Positions 17,418 through 26,832 are shown, counted from the first letter of the stretch. The stretch is DNA of 64,000 nt from Pseudomonas sp. Bc-h (GCF_002080045.1 NZ_MUIN01000002.1:373251-437250), one strand, 5' to 3'. The notes: generated from the sequence alone by a model not told the origin. Numbers and translations: made by a program.

Positions 17418-18385
17418 GGCCGCACTCCTGCTTGACGCGGCACCTGCCCGCGACCCAACGCCTGACGCAATTGCGCCACCGTGTCTTCCCCGGTATTGAA
17501 CATCATCAGCGGGATCTGGCTGCGCTTCATCAGCGTCGCCACATCGTCGAGGCGCCCGGTCAGGAAGGCGCCGAGTGGCCGATTCACGTTGCGTTGCTCA
17601 ACGTTGAGGTCGATCTGCAGTTCACCCTGGGTCACGGTGACATTGCCACGCTCGGGCAAGGCCGTCGCCAGCGGGTCGAACACCTGAAGGGCCAGCACGT
17701 CGTTGTGCGCGCGCAACTCACGCAGCAGCGGCAACGTCTGCTCGGTGATGTCGGCGAAGTCGCTGATGATGCAAATGAGATGGTCATGGGCGGCGTTGTT
17801 CAGGCAGTGACGCAGCACCCGGTCGAATATCACGCCTTCGGCCTCTTCCGGCCGTGTGGCATTGAGCGCCTGATTGAAGCGCACGATCGCCGAGCACAAT
17901 GCTTCAACCCGCGAGCGGCTGCGCAGCGGGCGGACGGTCTCGATACGCTGATCGTCGAACACCATGCCGCCGACCCGGTCTCCGGCCTGAAACGCGATCC
18001 AGGCCGCCAGCGCCGCCACTTCTGCGGCAGTCACCGATTTGAGGTTCATCCTCGAGCCGAAGAACATGCTCATGCGTTGATCGACCAGCAACAACGTGGG
18101 GCGGTCGCGCTCTTCGGTGAAGGTGCGAATGAACGGTTTGCCAAAGCGCAGCGACGCACGCCAGTCCAGATGCCTCAGATCGTCGCCGGGACTGTAGTGA
18201 CGCAGCTCATCGAAACTCAGGCCACGCCCTCGCAGGCGCGAGGCGCGGGTCCCGGCCAGTACGCTCGACACCGGCTGCCGGGCCAGAAAACTCAGGCCAC
18301 GGGCACGGTGCTCGAACAGCATCAACTGCTCGAGGGAGACGTAGACATGCCCATCGGCAACGGGCTGTAGTGGCTGTTGCATCAT
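17414..18385 (-). CDS. DUF58 protein of the MoxR operon
   Basis: 323 residues, soluble. The family signature GRGLSFDELRHYSPGDDL followed by HLDWRASLR appears near residues 52-80. A degenerate VWA-like fold follows, with LLLVDQRMSM in the position of the MIDAS strand. DUF58 proteins are regular partners of MoxR ATPases, perhaps as adaptors. AAGGG lies 6 bases before the ATG at 18385; a second ATG follows immediately. Confidence 0.87.
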   Translation of the reverse strand: MMQQPLQPVADGHVYVSLEQLMLFEHRARGLSFLARQPVSSVLAGTRASRLRGRGLSFDELRHYSPGDDLRHLDWRASLRFGKPFIRTFTEERDRPTLLLVDQRMSMFFGSRMNLKSVTAAEVAALAAWIAFQAGDRVGGMVFDDQRIETVRPLRSRSRVEALCSAIVRFNQALNATRPEEAEGVIFDRVLRHCLNNAAHDHLICIISDFADITEQTLPLLRELRAHNDVLALQVFDPLATALPERGNVTVTQGELQIDLNVEQRNVNRPLGAFLTGRLDDVATLMKRSQIPLMMFNTGEDTVAQLRQALGRGQVPRQAGVRP

Positions 18386-18395
18386 CGGGAACCCT

Positions 18396-19370
18396 TCAGG
18401 CCGGAATCGCTACCTTGTCCAGCAGGCGGTCGAGCACTTGGTCGGCATTCACGCCGTCGGCGACGGCGTCATAGCTGAGCATCATTCGATGACGAAGCAC
18501 CGGGTGCAGCACGGCACGCACATCATCCGGCGACACGAAATCCTGCTGATTCAACCAGGCATGGGCCCGCGCCGCGCGGTCCAGAGCGATGCCGCCGCGG
18601 GGGCTGGCGCCGACGTTGATCCAGCGCCCCAGGTCCGCATCGAAGTCCGCCGGCCGGCGCGTGCCATTGACCAGATCGATCAGGTAGCGGTCGATGGTCG
18701 GCGCCACGTGAATCGAGCTGATCTCCTGGCGCGCGGCGAAAATCGCCTGTTGTTCGAGGCGCTGCGCAACTGCGGCTGAAGCGTGGGCCAGGGCTTCTTC
18801 GCCACGAACCAGTTGCAACACCGAGGCCTCGTCGGTAGGGCTTGGATAATCCAGGTGCAGTTTCATCAGGAACCGGTCCATCTGCGCTTCGGGCAACGGA
18901 TAAGTGCCTTCCTGCTCGATCGGGTTCTGGGTGGCAATCACCATGAACAATTGCGTCATCGCATGGCTTTCGCCCGCCACCGTGATCTGCCGTTCCTCCA
19001 TGGCCTCCAGCAAGGCGGCCTGAACCTTGGCCGGGGCCCGGTTGATTTCGTCGGCCAGGATCACGTTGCCGAACAACGGGCCCGGCTGGAATTTGATCTG
19101 GTTGCGGCCGTCAATCTGCTGCAGGATTTCTGCACCGGTAATGTCCGATGGCAGCAGGTCCGGGGTGAACTGGATGCGGCTCATTTTCGCGTCCAGATGT
19201 TTGGCGAGGGATTTGACCAAACGGGTCTTGGCAAGTCCTGGAAGGCTTTCCAGAAGCACGTGCCCATCGGCCAGCAAACCGATCAGCAAGTGACGAATCA
19301 CGCCACCTTGACCCAGCACACTCTGGCCAACGCTCGTTTCAAGATCCACGATTTGTTCGCGTACGCTCAC
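18396..19370 (-). CDS. MoxR-family AAA+ ATPase
   Basis: 324 residues with a GTG start at 19370, supported by AAGG 5 bases upstream. The P-loop is ESLPGLAKT (residues 41-49), and Walker B is VILADEINRAP with D107 and E108. The C-terminal lid domain is typical of MoxR. These ATPases act as chaperone-like factors for VWA-domain partners. It is the first gene of the fourteen-gene minus-strand run; the next start is 10 bases away. Confidence 0.9.
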   Translation of the reverse strand: MSVREQIVDLETSVGQSVLGQGGVIRHLLIGLLADGHVLLESLPGLAKTRLVKSLAKHLDAKMSRIQFTPDLLPSDITGAEILQQIDGRNQIKFQPGPLFGNVILADEINRAPAKVQAALLEAMEERQITVAGESHAMTQLFMVIATQNPIEQEGTYPLPEAQMDRFLMKLHLDYPSPTDEASVLQLVRGEEALAHASAAVAQRLEQQAIFAARQEISSIHVAPTIDRYLIDLVNGTRRPADFDADLGRWINVGASPRGGIALDRAARAHAWLNQQDFVSPDDVRAVLHPVLRHRMMLSYDAVADGVNADQVLDRLLDKVAIPA

Positions 19371-19708
19371 GTTTACCTTCCCTGTTGAAATCGTCTGAGC
19401 CCGATCTGAAGGCGTGACTTGACCGCACGTTATTTACCCATGCACACAGCGCTTGCAGACCTTTAGTTAGTTCGGTCTTTTTTTAAACTTTCGCGATAAC
19501 AGATCGAAACTATAGACCCGAATCTTTCATTCGCCAGAAAATACCTGCGCTCTCAGGAAAAGCCCCTCTGCTCGCGAAACACAACTAATGATGGCACTTT
19601 GCTCATAGTCATTCCTGCGGTCGTCACATGCGAATGAAGGAGAAAAGGGTCGACTCCATGCGCTCGGATTGTTTTCTTAGTGATAACGGAAAGTTAAAAA
19701 TTCACAAA
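19371..19708. other. Gene-free region upstream of moxR
   Basis: This A/T-richer stretch must hold the promoter of the MoxR run. A TATAGT hexamer on the minus strand (19509-19514) could be a -10 box about 140 bases before the GTG start, but I see no matching -35 element. I found no convincing coding sequence here. Confidence 0.35.
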
Positions 19709-19744
19709 ACAAACGCCTTCTTGCAAAGGCGTTTGTGCTTGTCG
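19709..19744 (-). terminator. Rho-independent-type hairpin after the DUF3015 gene
   Basis: ACAAACGCCTT (19709-19719) and AAGGCGTTTGT (19726-19736) form a perfect 11-bp stem with a 6-base loop. On the minus strand it is followed by an interrupted T-rich tract. It starts 12 bases past the stop of the DUF3015 gene and separates that gene from the moxR promoter. Confidence 0.7.
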
Positions 19745-19748
19745 GGTG

Positions 19749-20255
19749 TTAAGCCGGTTGACGCGCATAACGCGCCAGTACTGCGTCACGTTCCATCACC
19801 GCAAGGGTATTCTGATAAACCTGCTCACCGGATTCCTTGCCCTGGGTAAAGATTTCGGCGAAGTGCTGGTGGGTCACATTGGCGAAATGTTCACGGTCCT
19901 GGGCTTCGACCCCCAGCAGTACGGCGTAGGCATCCAGCGCTTCGCCCTTGCCGCTCGCCATGTCCTCGGCGATGTTGTCCAGCATGCCGTTCATGGCGAA
20001 CATCGACTTGCCGCCATAGCCGAGCTTGGCGTCCTTGTTACAGCCGTTGGTACCGGAGGTCAGACCGAACGTGGCGTTGCCGGACGTGCCGTTGGTGGTG
20101 GTCGCCAACAGGTGCGGTGCCAGGCCGTTATGCCCTTCGAACACCATGTTGCCCCAGCCACACCCGTTGCCTCCTGCCTGATCCGCTTGCGCGAACATAC
20201 TGGCCGCACCCAACACCGCCACAAGCGCGCCGTTCACCATCAGTGATCGTGTCAT
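19749..20255 (-). CDS. DUF3015 family secreted protein
   Basis: 168 residues from the ATG at 20255 (AAGGA 8 bases upstream). A signal peptide (hydrophobic residues 5-20, cut near AQA) precedes a Gly/Asn-rich segment with NGCGWG and TNGCNK, a cysteine pattern typical of DUF3015, then a helical C-terminus. Probably periplasmic; no function is known for the family. A terminator hairpin follows directly. Confidence 0.75.
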   Translation of the reverse strand: MTRSLMVNGALVAVLGAASMFAQADQAGGNGCGWGNMVFEGHNGLAPHLLATTTNGTSGNATFGLTSGTNGCNKDAKLGYGGKSMFAMNGMLDNIAEDMASGKGEALDAYAVLLGVEAQDREHFANVTHQHFAEIFTQGKESGEQVYQNTLAVMERDAVLARYARQPA

Positions 20256-20281
20256 CTGCTTATTCCTTTGGTCGTCTTGAA

Positions 20282-20407
20282 TCATTGGAAGTAGCCCGGA
20301 CTTCTCAAGCGAGCAGCGAGAGGGCTACTGGTGTTGTAGGCAACAATCGGCGGACTTTCAAACCCGCCAGTGGTTTTTTCGTGATGGGTGTAAGGCAAGG
20401 CGCCCAT
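20282..20407 (-). CDS. Possible 41-residue leader peptide
   Basis: An ATG frame at 20407 reads to a TGA at 20282-20284, ending 26 bases before the DUF3015 start. The product contains GGFESPPIVAYNTSSPLAAR and ends SPGYFQ; it has no signal peptide. There is only a weak ribosome site. It could be a leader open reading frame, a remnant of a Pseudomonas small-ORF family, or chance. The rest of the divergent region 20256-20621 should carry the promoters of the flanking genes; I could not pin them down. Confidence 0.3.
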   Translation of the reverse strand: MGALPYTHHEKTTGGFESPPIVAYNTSSPLAARLRSPGYFQ

Positions 20408-20621
20408 GAGCGCCCGTCACTTCTCTTGCCGAAGTAACTGACACTAAAAATATTTCAACTGCAGTCGTTGATCCATTCATTTGCTACTAGAGTTGGGCTA
20501 ACACCGATACTTTCCGACCCTGCTTTATCCATTCAGTGAAGGACGCAACTAGCGCCCTTCACCTGTGCCCGAGCGTTAGTCCGCGCGGCGCAATACACAC
20601 TTTTGCAGGAGCACTTCGACG

Positions 20622-21782
20622 ATGCTTAACCCAAGACTCAGCGCGGCCTCCGGGGAGTTTCTGGATGTGCTCATCCGCGCTGGCCTGATCGCTGCGCTGG
20701 TGATCTTCTGCTATGAAATCTTTCACCCGTTTCTCAGCGTCATGCTCTGGGCGATCATCCTCGCGGTGATGCTGTATCCGCTCAATATGCTGATCGCCCG
20801 ACGCCTGCATCTGTCGTCCGGCAAGGCGGCCATTCTGCTGGTGCTGGTGGGCTTGAGCATTCTGATCGTGCCCATGGTGTTTCTCGGCGAGTCAGTCGCT
20901 ACCTCTGTACAGCACGCGATGCATTTCGCCCAAGACTGGACACCGGAAATCCCACCCCCCGCAGCTTCGGTGCAGGACTGGCCGCTGATTGGCGACAAGG
21001 TATTCGCCATCTGGACCCACGCGTCCACCGACATGACCTGGGCCATCCAGGAGGTGGGGCCGCACCTGAAAAGCTTCAGCACCCTGATATTGCTCAAGCT
21101 GGCCGGCGTGGGGCGCGGCATCATCGTGTTCATCCTGGCGTTGATCATCGCCGGCTTCTTCATGGCCTACGGTGAAGCCGCCGGGCGACGTGCCAATGCC
21201 ATCGCAGCGCGGATCTTCAGCCCGGAACGCGGCCCCGAACTCGCGGTTCTGTGCACCTCCACCATTCGCGCGGTCGCTCAGGGGGTGGTCGGTATCGCCT
21301 TCATCCAGATGCTGATGGTCGGCGTATCGCTGATCATCATGGGAATCCCGGCGGCCGGGCTGCTGGCACTCATGGTCTTGCTGCTGGGGATCATGCAGCT
21401 GCCGACCTTTCTGGTCACCGTGCCGATCATCATCTACGTGTTCATGCAGGAAGGCGCCGGTTTCGCGACCATTGTGTTCGCGATCTGGAACGTCCTGGCA
21501 GGGCTGTCGGACAACGTCCTCAAACCGTTGCTGCTCGGCCGTGGCGTGGCGGTGCCGATGCCGGTGATTCTGATTGGCGCCCTCGGCGGGATGATCACCA
21601 ATGGCATCATCGGGCTGTTCATCGGGCCGGTGATCCTGGCCATCGGTTATGAACTGTTCAATTCCTGGGTCGACGCTCCCGCCCGGCCTGCGCCGCTCGA
21701 CCCGGCTCTCGTCGAGACCCGAGGCACGGTGTCCGGGCCGCTCGACAGCCACATTCCCCCTACCCCGCAACCGGAGCCTTGA
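20622..21782 (+). CDS. AI-2E family transporter (UPF0118/PerM-like membrane protein)
   Basis: 386 residues with about eight hydrophobic helices: two near the N-terminus (20-75), one at about 80, then a cluster from 165 to 345 after a ~90-residue soluble loop. The C-terminal GLSDNVLKPLLLGRG segment is the family signature. GGAG lies 10 bases before the ATG. Members include exporters and sodium/proton antiporters, so autoinducer-2 export should not be assumed. The last ~25 residues are Pro-rich and variable. Confidence 0.82.
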   Translation: MLNPRLSAASGEFLDVLIRAGLIAALVIFCYEIFHPFLSVMLWAIILAVMLYPLNMLIARRLHLSSGKAAILLVLVGLSILIVPMVFLGESVATSVQHAMHFAQDWTPEIPPPAASVQDWPLIGDKVFAIWTHASTDMTWAIQEVGPHLKSFSTLILLKLAGVGRGIIVFILALIIAGFFMAYGEAAGRRANAIAARIFSPERGPELAVLCTSTIRAVAQGVVGIAFIQMLMVGVSLIIMGIPAAGLLALMVLLLGIMQLPTFLVTVPIIIYVFMQEGAGFATIVFAIWNVLAGLSDNVLKPLLLGRGVAVPMPVILIGALGGMITNGIIGLFIGPVILAIGYELFNSWVDAPARPAPLDPALVETRGTVSGPLDSHIPPTPQPEP

Positions 21783-21870
21783 AACGCCAGGCGCGTGAAA
21801 ACTTTCCCGGCCTGAAGCATGAAAAAAACCTCCAGACGGGTGCTCCAGGCCTTCCACAAGGAGTGTCTCG

Positions 21871-23559
21871 ATGGTCGAGTTCGTGCTTCATGTCATGCGC
21901 GCCAATCCCGAGATCGCGGTGTTCCTCGCGATTGCCTCGGGCATCCTGATCGGTCGTCTTCACATTGGCAGCTTTCACCTGGGCTCGGTGGCCGGCGCGC
22001 TGCTGATGGGGCTGCTGATCGGGCAGATCGGGCTGGAAGTACCCCATGCGCTGAAATCGGTTTTTTTCACGTTGTTCATCTATGCCGTGGGCTTCAAAAG
22101 CGGCCCCGAGTTTTTCGGCAGCCTGAACCGGGGCACGCTGAAACTGGTGCTGTTTTCAGTGGTGCTGTGCGCAACGGCGCTGGCCACGATTCTGGCCATG
22201 AACGCGATCTTCCATTTCGACGCCGGATTCACCGCCGGCGTGGGCGCCGGGGCGTTGACCGATACAGCGATCATGGGCACCGCCAGCAGCGCCATCGCGC
22301 AGTTGCCGATATCCCTTGAGGAGCAGAAGCTGCTCAACAGCCACATGGCCATCGCCTACGCCATCACCTACATCTTCGGCACCGTCGGCCTGCTGGTCTT
22401 CGTCGGAACGATCGCGCCAAAGCTGCTGGGCGTAGATCTGCGCACTTCGGCCAGGGAGCTGGAGCAGGAGCTGGGCATTACCCGCGAGGAGGAAATCCTC
22501 ACCGTGGCGTACACGATGATCGTGACCCGCGCCCATCGTGTGTCCAGTTCTCTGGCGAGCGGGCTGACCGTCGCCGACCTTGAGCAACTGCACCCGGCCA
22601 TCAGCATCGAGCGCGTCATCCGTGACGGAGAAATTCACGACCGCGACGAAGCGTTCACGCTGATGGAAGGCGACGTGCTGGGTATCTATGCGTTGCGTTC
22701 GGCAGTCGGCAATCTGGCGATGTGGATAGGCCCCGAGGTCGATCATTCCAAAGCGATGTCCTTTCCCACCGCCAGCGCCGATGTCGTGGTGACCAATGCC
22801 CAGCTGGCTGGCAAGACCTTGCATGACGTCAAAAGCCGCCTGGTGGGATCGGAGCGCCTGGGCTGCCACCTGACGGGGATCAAGCGCCAGGGCATGGATT
22901 TGCCGCTGTTGCCGTTCACCGTCCTGCGTCGTGGCGATGTCATCAGCTTGACCGGCCGCACCAGCAGCGTGAACGCACTGGCAACCCAGATCGGCCGCTC
23001 GCGCAAAAAGAGCTACAAGACTGATATCGCCGTGCATGCTCTGGGCATGGTGCTGGGCTCGGTGATCGGCCTGCTGTCGACCCACATCGGCATGATCCCG
23101 GTGGAGTTGGGCGTGGGCGGTGGCGTGCTGGTCGTGGCCTTGCTGATCGGCTGGTTCAACTCGCGCCATCCAGAGTTCGGCGCCCTGCCGCCTGCGGCAC
23201 AATGGGCGTTTTCGGAGTTCGGGCTGACGGCGTTCGGCGCGGTGGTGGGCTTGCTCGCCGGGCCCGCAGCGATCAACGCGATACAGGAACAAGGCGTTGC
23301 CCTGTTGCTCGCCGGCGCAGCGGTGACGCTGGTTCCGCCACTGGTGTCGCTGTATTTCGGGCGCTACGTATTGCGACTGCACCCCATGATCCTGTTCGGC
23401 GCGCTGGCCGGCGCGCAAACCGAAGCAGCGTCCATGAACCGGATTCTCGATCAGTCCGGCAGCAGCACGCCGGTCATTGGCTTCACCGTTTGCTACGCGA
23501 TCTCCAACGTACTGCTGGCCGTGTGCGGCCCGATCATCATCGCCGTAACCGGCGCCTAG
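21871..23559 (+). CDS. AspT-like aspartate:alanine exchanger family transporter
   Basis: 562 residues. Two blocks of five to six transmembrane helices (about 15-190 and 385-560) flank a cytoplasmic region with two RCK_C/TrkA-C-like modules (about 205-380). This is the plan of the AAE family (AspT, E. coli YbjL and YidE). AAGGAG lies 7 bases before the ATG. FDAGFTAGVGAGALTDTAIMG is the first-block Gly-rich motif. The actual substrate is uncertain. Its stop codon overlaps the stop of the convergent mscS-type gene. Confidence 0.85.
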   Translation: MVEFVLHVMRANPEIAVFLAIASGILIGRLHIGSFHLGSVAGALLMGLLIGQIGLEVPHALKSVFFTLFIYAVGFKSGPEFFGSLNRGTLKLVLFSVVLCATALATILAMNAIFHFDAGFTAGVGAGALTDTAIMGTASSAIAQLPISLEEQKLLNSHMAIAYAITYIFGTVGLLVFVGTIAPKLLGVDLRTSARELEQELGITREEEILTVAYTMIVTRAHRVSSSLASGLTVADLEQLHPAISIERVIRDGEIHDRDEAFTLMEGDVLGIYALRSAVGNLAMWIGPEVDHSKAMSFPTASADVVVTNAQLAGKTLHDVKSRLVGSERLGCHLTGIKRQGMDLPLLPFTVLRRGDVISLTGRTSSVNALATQIGRSRKKSYKTDIAVHALGMVLGSVIGLLSTHIGMIPVELGVGGGVLVVALLIGWFNSRHPEFGALPPAAQWAFSEFGLTAFGAVVGLLAGPAAINAIQEQGVALLLAGAAVTLVPPLVSLYFGRYVLRLHPMILFGALAGAQTEAASMNRILDQSGSSTPVIGFTVCYAISNVLLAVCGPIIIAVTGA

Positions 23560-25190
23560 CCGTCGTTTTGCGGCTTGGCGGGTGCCGCATGCCATTGATC
23601 CCGGGGCACCCACTTGGCCTGCTCTGGATCGCCCAGATAGTGCGGCGACATGATCTGCACGCCGTACTCGTTGAACACGTCCTGAATGTGCGCGTGCAAC
23701 TCACTGAGCAATACCGCGCGGGGACGTGGCTCCTTGGGCACGGCTTGAGCGACCAGCCGGTATTCGGGGTAGAAATCCGAAAGCGCGGTCTGAAAGACAT
23801 GCGGGGCCGGTGTCTGCAGTATCCCCTCGGTGCGCGACGCCGCCTCGATCAGCATCGCTTCTACCTGCCGCCACGGCGTGTCATAACCGATGGTGACCAC
23901 GGTGTCGACGATGTAGCCCTGGCCCTGCACCGCCCGCGAATAGTTTTTGGTGACGTTGCCGGTGATCATCGAGTTGGGCAACGTCAACACCTCGCCAAGC
24001 CCTGTACGGATGGTGGTGGTGAACATGCCGACTTCGGTCACTGTGCCTTCGTGATCCCCGACACGCACGTACTCGCCGGCACGCAAGGTGCGCGAGTAGG
24101 TCAGGATCAACCCTGCCGCGCCCTGCCCCACGACACTCGAAGCCCCCAGCGAGATCATGATGCCGATCAGCACCGAGAGCCCCTTGAATGCATCGGTGCC
24201 GCTACCGGGCAGATAGGGATAGGCCATGACCAGCGCGAACAGCCAGATCGCCAGTGAAGTCAGGCGTACGGTCGGCTGCAAGGTTTCGGCGGTCAACCAG
24301 CGCAGGGTGCCGGGCCGGGCCATGCGCGTCAGCAGATGTCGGCTGAACGCGGAAATGGCTCGCGCGATCAGAACGATACACACCGCTACCGCCAGGCCCG
24401 GCATGGCGTTGAGGGTTCCGCGTAACAGGTAGTGAAACAACTGGATCAGGTAGAGGTTCAGGCTTTCTCCCCAAGCCCGCGTATAGGGAAATTGCGAGAG
24501 CACGAAGCTCAACCACTGATAGCTGAGCAGCGCCACGAGGATCCAGTAAATCAGCCAGAAAAACCGGTCGAACACGTAGTACAGGTATTGCAGGTCGAAC
24601 AGCGGCGTTTCGCCGAACTTCAACAACCCGGAATGCTTGCGCATGGCGCGGGGCAATAACGACAGCAACTTGCGCTTGAGGTACGCCGCGCCCTTGAGCA
24701 GCAGCACGAAGATCGCTGTCGCGGCGAGTGAATAACCTGCCGCCCCCAGGAGGAATTTCAGGCTGCGGGCTTCGCCGTTTTCCGTCACGACGAGGCGCAG
24801 GTTACTGGCCGCCTGTTCGGCAAGGTCGCGTACGGATTTTTCGGGGCTGCCCACGTCGCTGGGCGAGACAATGAACGCGCGGTTATACCCCAACAGCACC
24901 AGAAAGCTGCTCTGGATCGGGTCGACCCTGACGGTCAGATCGTCATCGCTTTGCAGGGCGTCCACGATGCTGGCCGTCGCCCGTTTGGCACGATTGGCTG
25001 GGGTTTCCCCCAGAAGCGCGCCACGGAACACGAAGACACTGCGATTGCCGATCTTCAGTTCTACCGGATCAGGGGCCTGTAAGGCGTTTGCGTCTGCATC
25101 GGCCGAAGCTTCTGTCGCTGCCTGAACTGGTATGTACCACAGTACGCATAACGCCAACGCTATCAACGAACGCAATAGCTTGTGCCGCAT
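23556..25190 (-). CDS. MscS-family mechanosensitive channel with signal peptide
   Basis: 544 residues from the ATG at 25190, chosen because GGGGAG sits 9 bases upstream; the ATG at 25199 directly abuts that box. After a signal peptide there is a ~130-residue periplasmic domain and about five helices. The MscS core follows, with the pore-lining helix GASSVVGQGAAGLILTYS (about residues 365-382) and the beta domain containing VGDHEGTVTEVGMF and TLPNSMI. It should relieve osmotic pressure at the inner membrane. The final four bases overlap the end of the convergent transporter gene. Confidence 0.9.
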   Translation of the reverse strand: MRHKLLRSLIALALCVLWYIPVQAATEASADADANALQAPDPVELKIGNRSVFVFRGALLGETPANRAKRATASIVDALQSDDDLTVRVDPIQSSFLVLLGYNRAFIVSPSDVGSPEKSVRDLAEQAASNLRLVVTENGEARSLKFLLGAAGYSLAATAIFVLLLKGAAYLKRKLLSLLPRAMRKHSGLLKFGETPLFDLQYLYYVFDRFFWLIYWILVALLSYQWLSFVLSQFPYTRAWGESLNLYLIQLFHYLLRGTLNAMPGLAVAVCIVLIARAISAFSRHLLTRMARPGTLRWLTAETLQPTVRLTSLAIWLFALVMAYPYLPGSGTDAFKGLSVLIGIMISLGASSVVGQGAAGLILTYSRTLRAGEYVRVGDHEGTVTEVGMFTTTIRTGLGEVLTLPNSMITGNVTKNYSRAVQGQGYIVDTVVTIGYDTPWRQVEAMLIEAASRTEGILQTPAPHVFQTALSDFYPEYRLVAQAVPKEPRPRAVLLSELHAHIQDVFNEYGVQIMSPHYLGDPEQAKWVPRDQWHAAPAKPQNDG

Positions 25191-25262
25191 CTTGCCCATC
25201 TCCCCAAAGCTGAAGGCTTGCCCCAACCGGGACAAAGAAAAGCCCCACAACTGACTCGCCCT

Positions 25263-25859
25263 TTACGGGGCATTGACCACCACGTAGGTCACGTTGGACC
25301 CTTGATATTGCGGCTGGAACCACGTCGATCCGCATTGCATGTAGGCAGTGTTGTAACGCATGACCTGTACGCAATCGGACGGGATCTGCGCCGGGCTGAA
25401 GATCGCCCCCACCACCGCCGAGGTCACTGCCACCGTGGCGGTGACCGCCGCGGCTGTCGCAATCGGGTGATAGTGGTCGTCATAGCCGTAACGTCCGCGC
25501 CCGTCGACATCGATGTCCACATCCCGGTGATTGTCGATGTTGACGTTATGCACGCTGTTGTTGACGCGAGTGTTGCGGTTGCCCACGCGATTGCCCGCCG
25601 ACATCTGCCGATTGGAATTGATGTGGTCGTTGCGTTGAGCAGCATTGTTGCGCGGCATCGCGTTGTTTCTGTGCCCCACATTACGTTGCACAGGAATGTG
25701 TTGCGCGCGTTGCACATTGCCCGCATGGGGGCGGTTTATCGACGCACGGGCGTTGGCCCTGCCTCGCGGTCCCGCGTCGACCTCCACCGAGATGCCAAGT
25801 GTCAGAAGAGAGACGGTCAGTATCGACAGCAGCCCACCGTTGAGTGTCCTCCCGAACAT
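25263..25859 (-). CDS. Asn/Arg/His-rich secreted protein of unknown function
   Basis: 198 residues with a signal peptide (hydrophobic 9-24, cut near VDAG). Residues 30-110 are a low-complexity run very rich in Asn, Arg and His. A hydrophobic Ala/Val/Thr segment (about 131-153) could be a transmembrane helix. The tail, with two cysteines and the pattern CGSTWFQPQY then VTYVVVN, resembles the end of DUF6515-like proteins. It lies 12 bases after the DUF2092 gene, so the pair is likely one operon. No function is known. Confidence 0.65.
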   Translation of the reverse strand: MFGRTLNGGLLSILTVSLLTLGISVEVDAGPRGRANARASINRPHAGNVQRAQHIPVQRNVGHRNNAMPRNNAAQRNDHINSNRQMSAGNRVGNRNTRVNNSVHNVNIDNHRDVDIDVDGRGRYGYDDHYHPIATAAAVTATVAVTSAVVGAIFSPAQIPSDCVQVMRYNTAYMQCGSTWFQPQYQGSNVTYVVVNAP

Positions 25860-25871
25860 GATCGCGCTCTC

Positions 25872-26621
25872 CTATTCACTGGTCTTTTTCAATGCGATCG
25901 CAACGTCACCCTTTTGCGGGGTGAAGGTGAAGGCGGATGGTTTGATGACGGGTTTGAGGTTCCAGCGGTACACCGCGCTGTACTGCGGAAAACTCGGATC
26001 GTCGGTGGTGGTGATCACCAGCTTGCACGGCAAGGGCTTCTCGGCTCGCGTGATCCACAGCTGCCAGTCGACACCTGGCTGGCGAAATGCAAGGTGATCG
26101 CACAGTTGTCCGTTGACGGTCGAAGGTCCGATGTACAAAGCGCTTTGCAGGGCATCGATCTGCGCCTGATCGCTGCCGAACAGAAACATGTCTTCCATCG
26201 GCACCTGAATACCGTAATGCTGCTCGACCAGGTGCAGCGTTTCCTGGATCGTCTTCGGCGCATCCACCGTGGTGTAGTAGTTGAGGTAAGGCGAATACTG
26301 CGTAAGCTTCTTGCCGTTGTAGAAAAACTCGCGGGTGTTGTTATCGCCGTCGCTCAGTGCGTAGAGGCGATCGTGCCCGACCACCAGCAGCGTGTTCTTC
26401 GAGGCGATCTCTATTTTTTGCCCTGAATCCAGAACCGTGTCCCTGGACACTGCGGCAGTGACTTCAAATTGCGACAGGCTGCGCAAATACTCGCCCATGT
26501 CGATGACCTTGTTGATCACCTGCGGATTGCGAACAACCTCGGTCGCTGGCGGATCGTCAGCGTGAACATTCAGACTCGCTGTCGCAGCGAGCAGGCAGAA
26601 GAGCTTCAGGTTCCGCTTCAT
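25872..26621 (-). CDS. DUF2092 family periplasmic protein
   Basis: 249 residues from the ATG at 26621, with GGGAG 7 bases upstream (the ATG at 26624 is equally in frame). A signal peptide ends near NVHA. The mature part is a LolA/outer-membrane lipoprotein carrier-like beta fold, seen in RDTVLDSGQKIEIA and later paired strands. DUF2092 proteins are annotated as predicted periplasmic proteins without a proven role. It is co-directional with the Asn-rich protein gene 12 bases downstream. Confidence 0.78.
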   Translation of the reverse strand: MKRNLKLFCLLAATASLNVHADDPPATEVVRNPQVINKVIDMGEYLRSLSQFEVTAAVSRDTVLDSGQKIEIASKNTLLVVGHDRLYALSDGDNNTREFFYNGKKLTQYSPYLNYYTTVDAPKTIQETLHLVEQHYGIQVPMEDMFLFGSDQAQIDALQSALYIGPSTVNGQLCDHLAFRQPGVDWQLWITRAEKPLPCKLVITTTDDPSFPQYSAVYRWNLKPVIKPSAFTFTPQKGDVAIALKKTSE

Positions 26622-26832
26622 CATCACGCTCCCGGCATTGTTTATCCGCATGCAGCAGGCCGTGCGCTGAAAAACGTAGTTGCAATCATCCGTTTTTGCG
26701 ACGCCCGGAATCCTTGAGGCTGCTGGAACTGGACTGTTCCAGAGGCAGCGGTCATCACGCTTGTTCGGTATAGACGGTTTTTTATCAGCTAGCCTCTCCT
26801 CACTTCCAAATAAATGGACGACGGAGGCAGCG

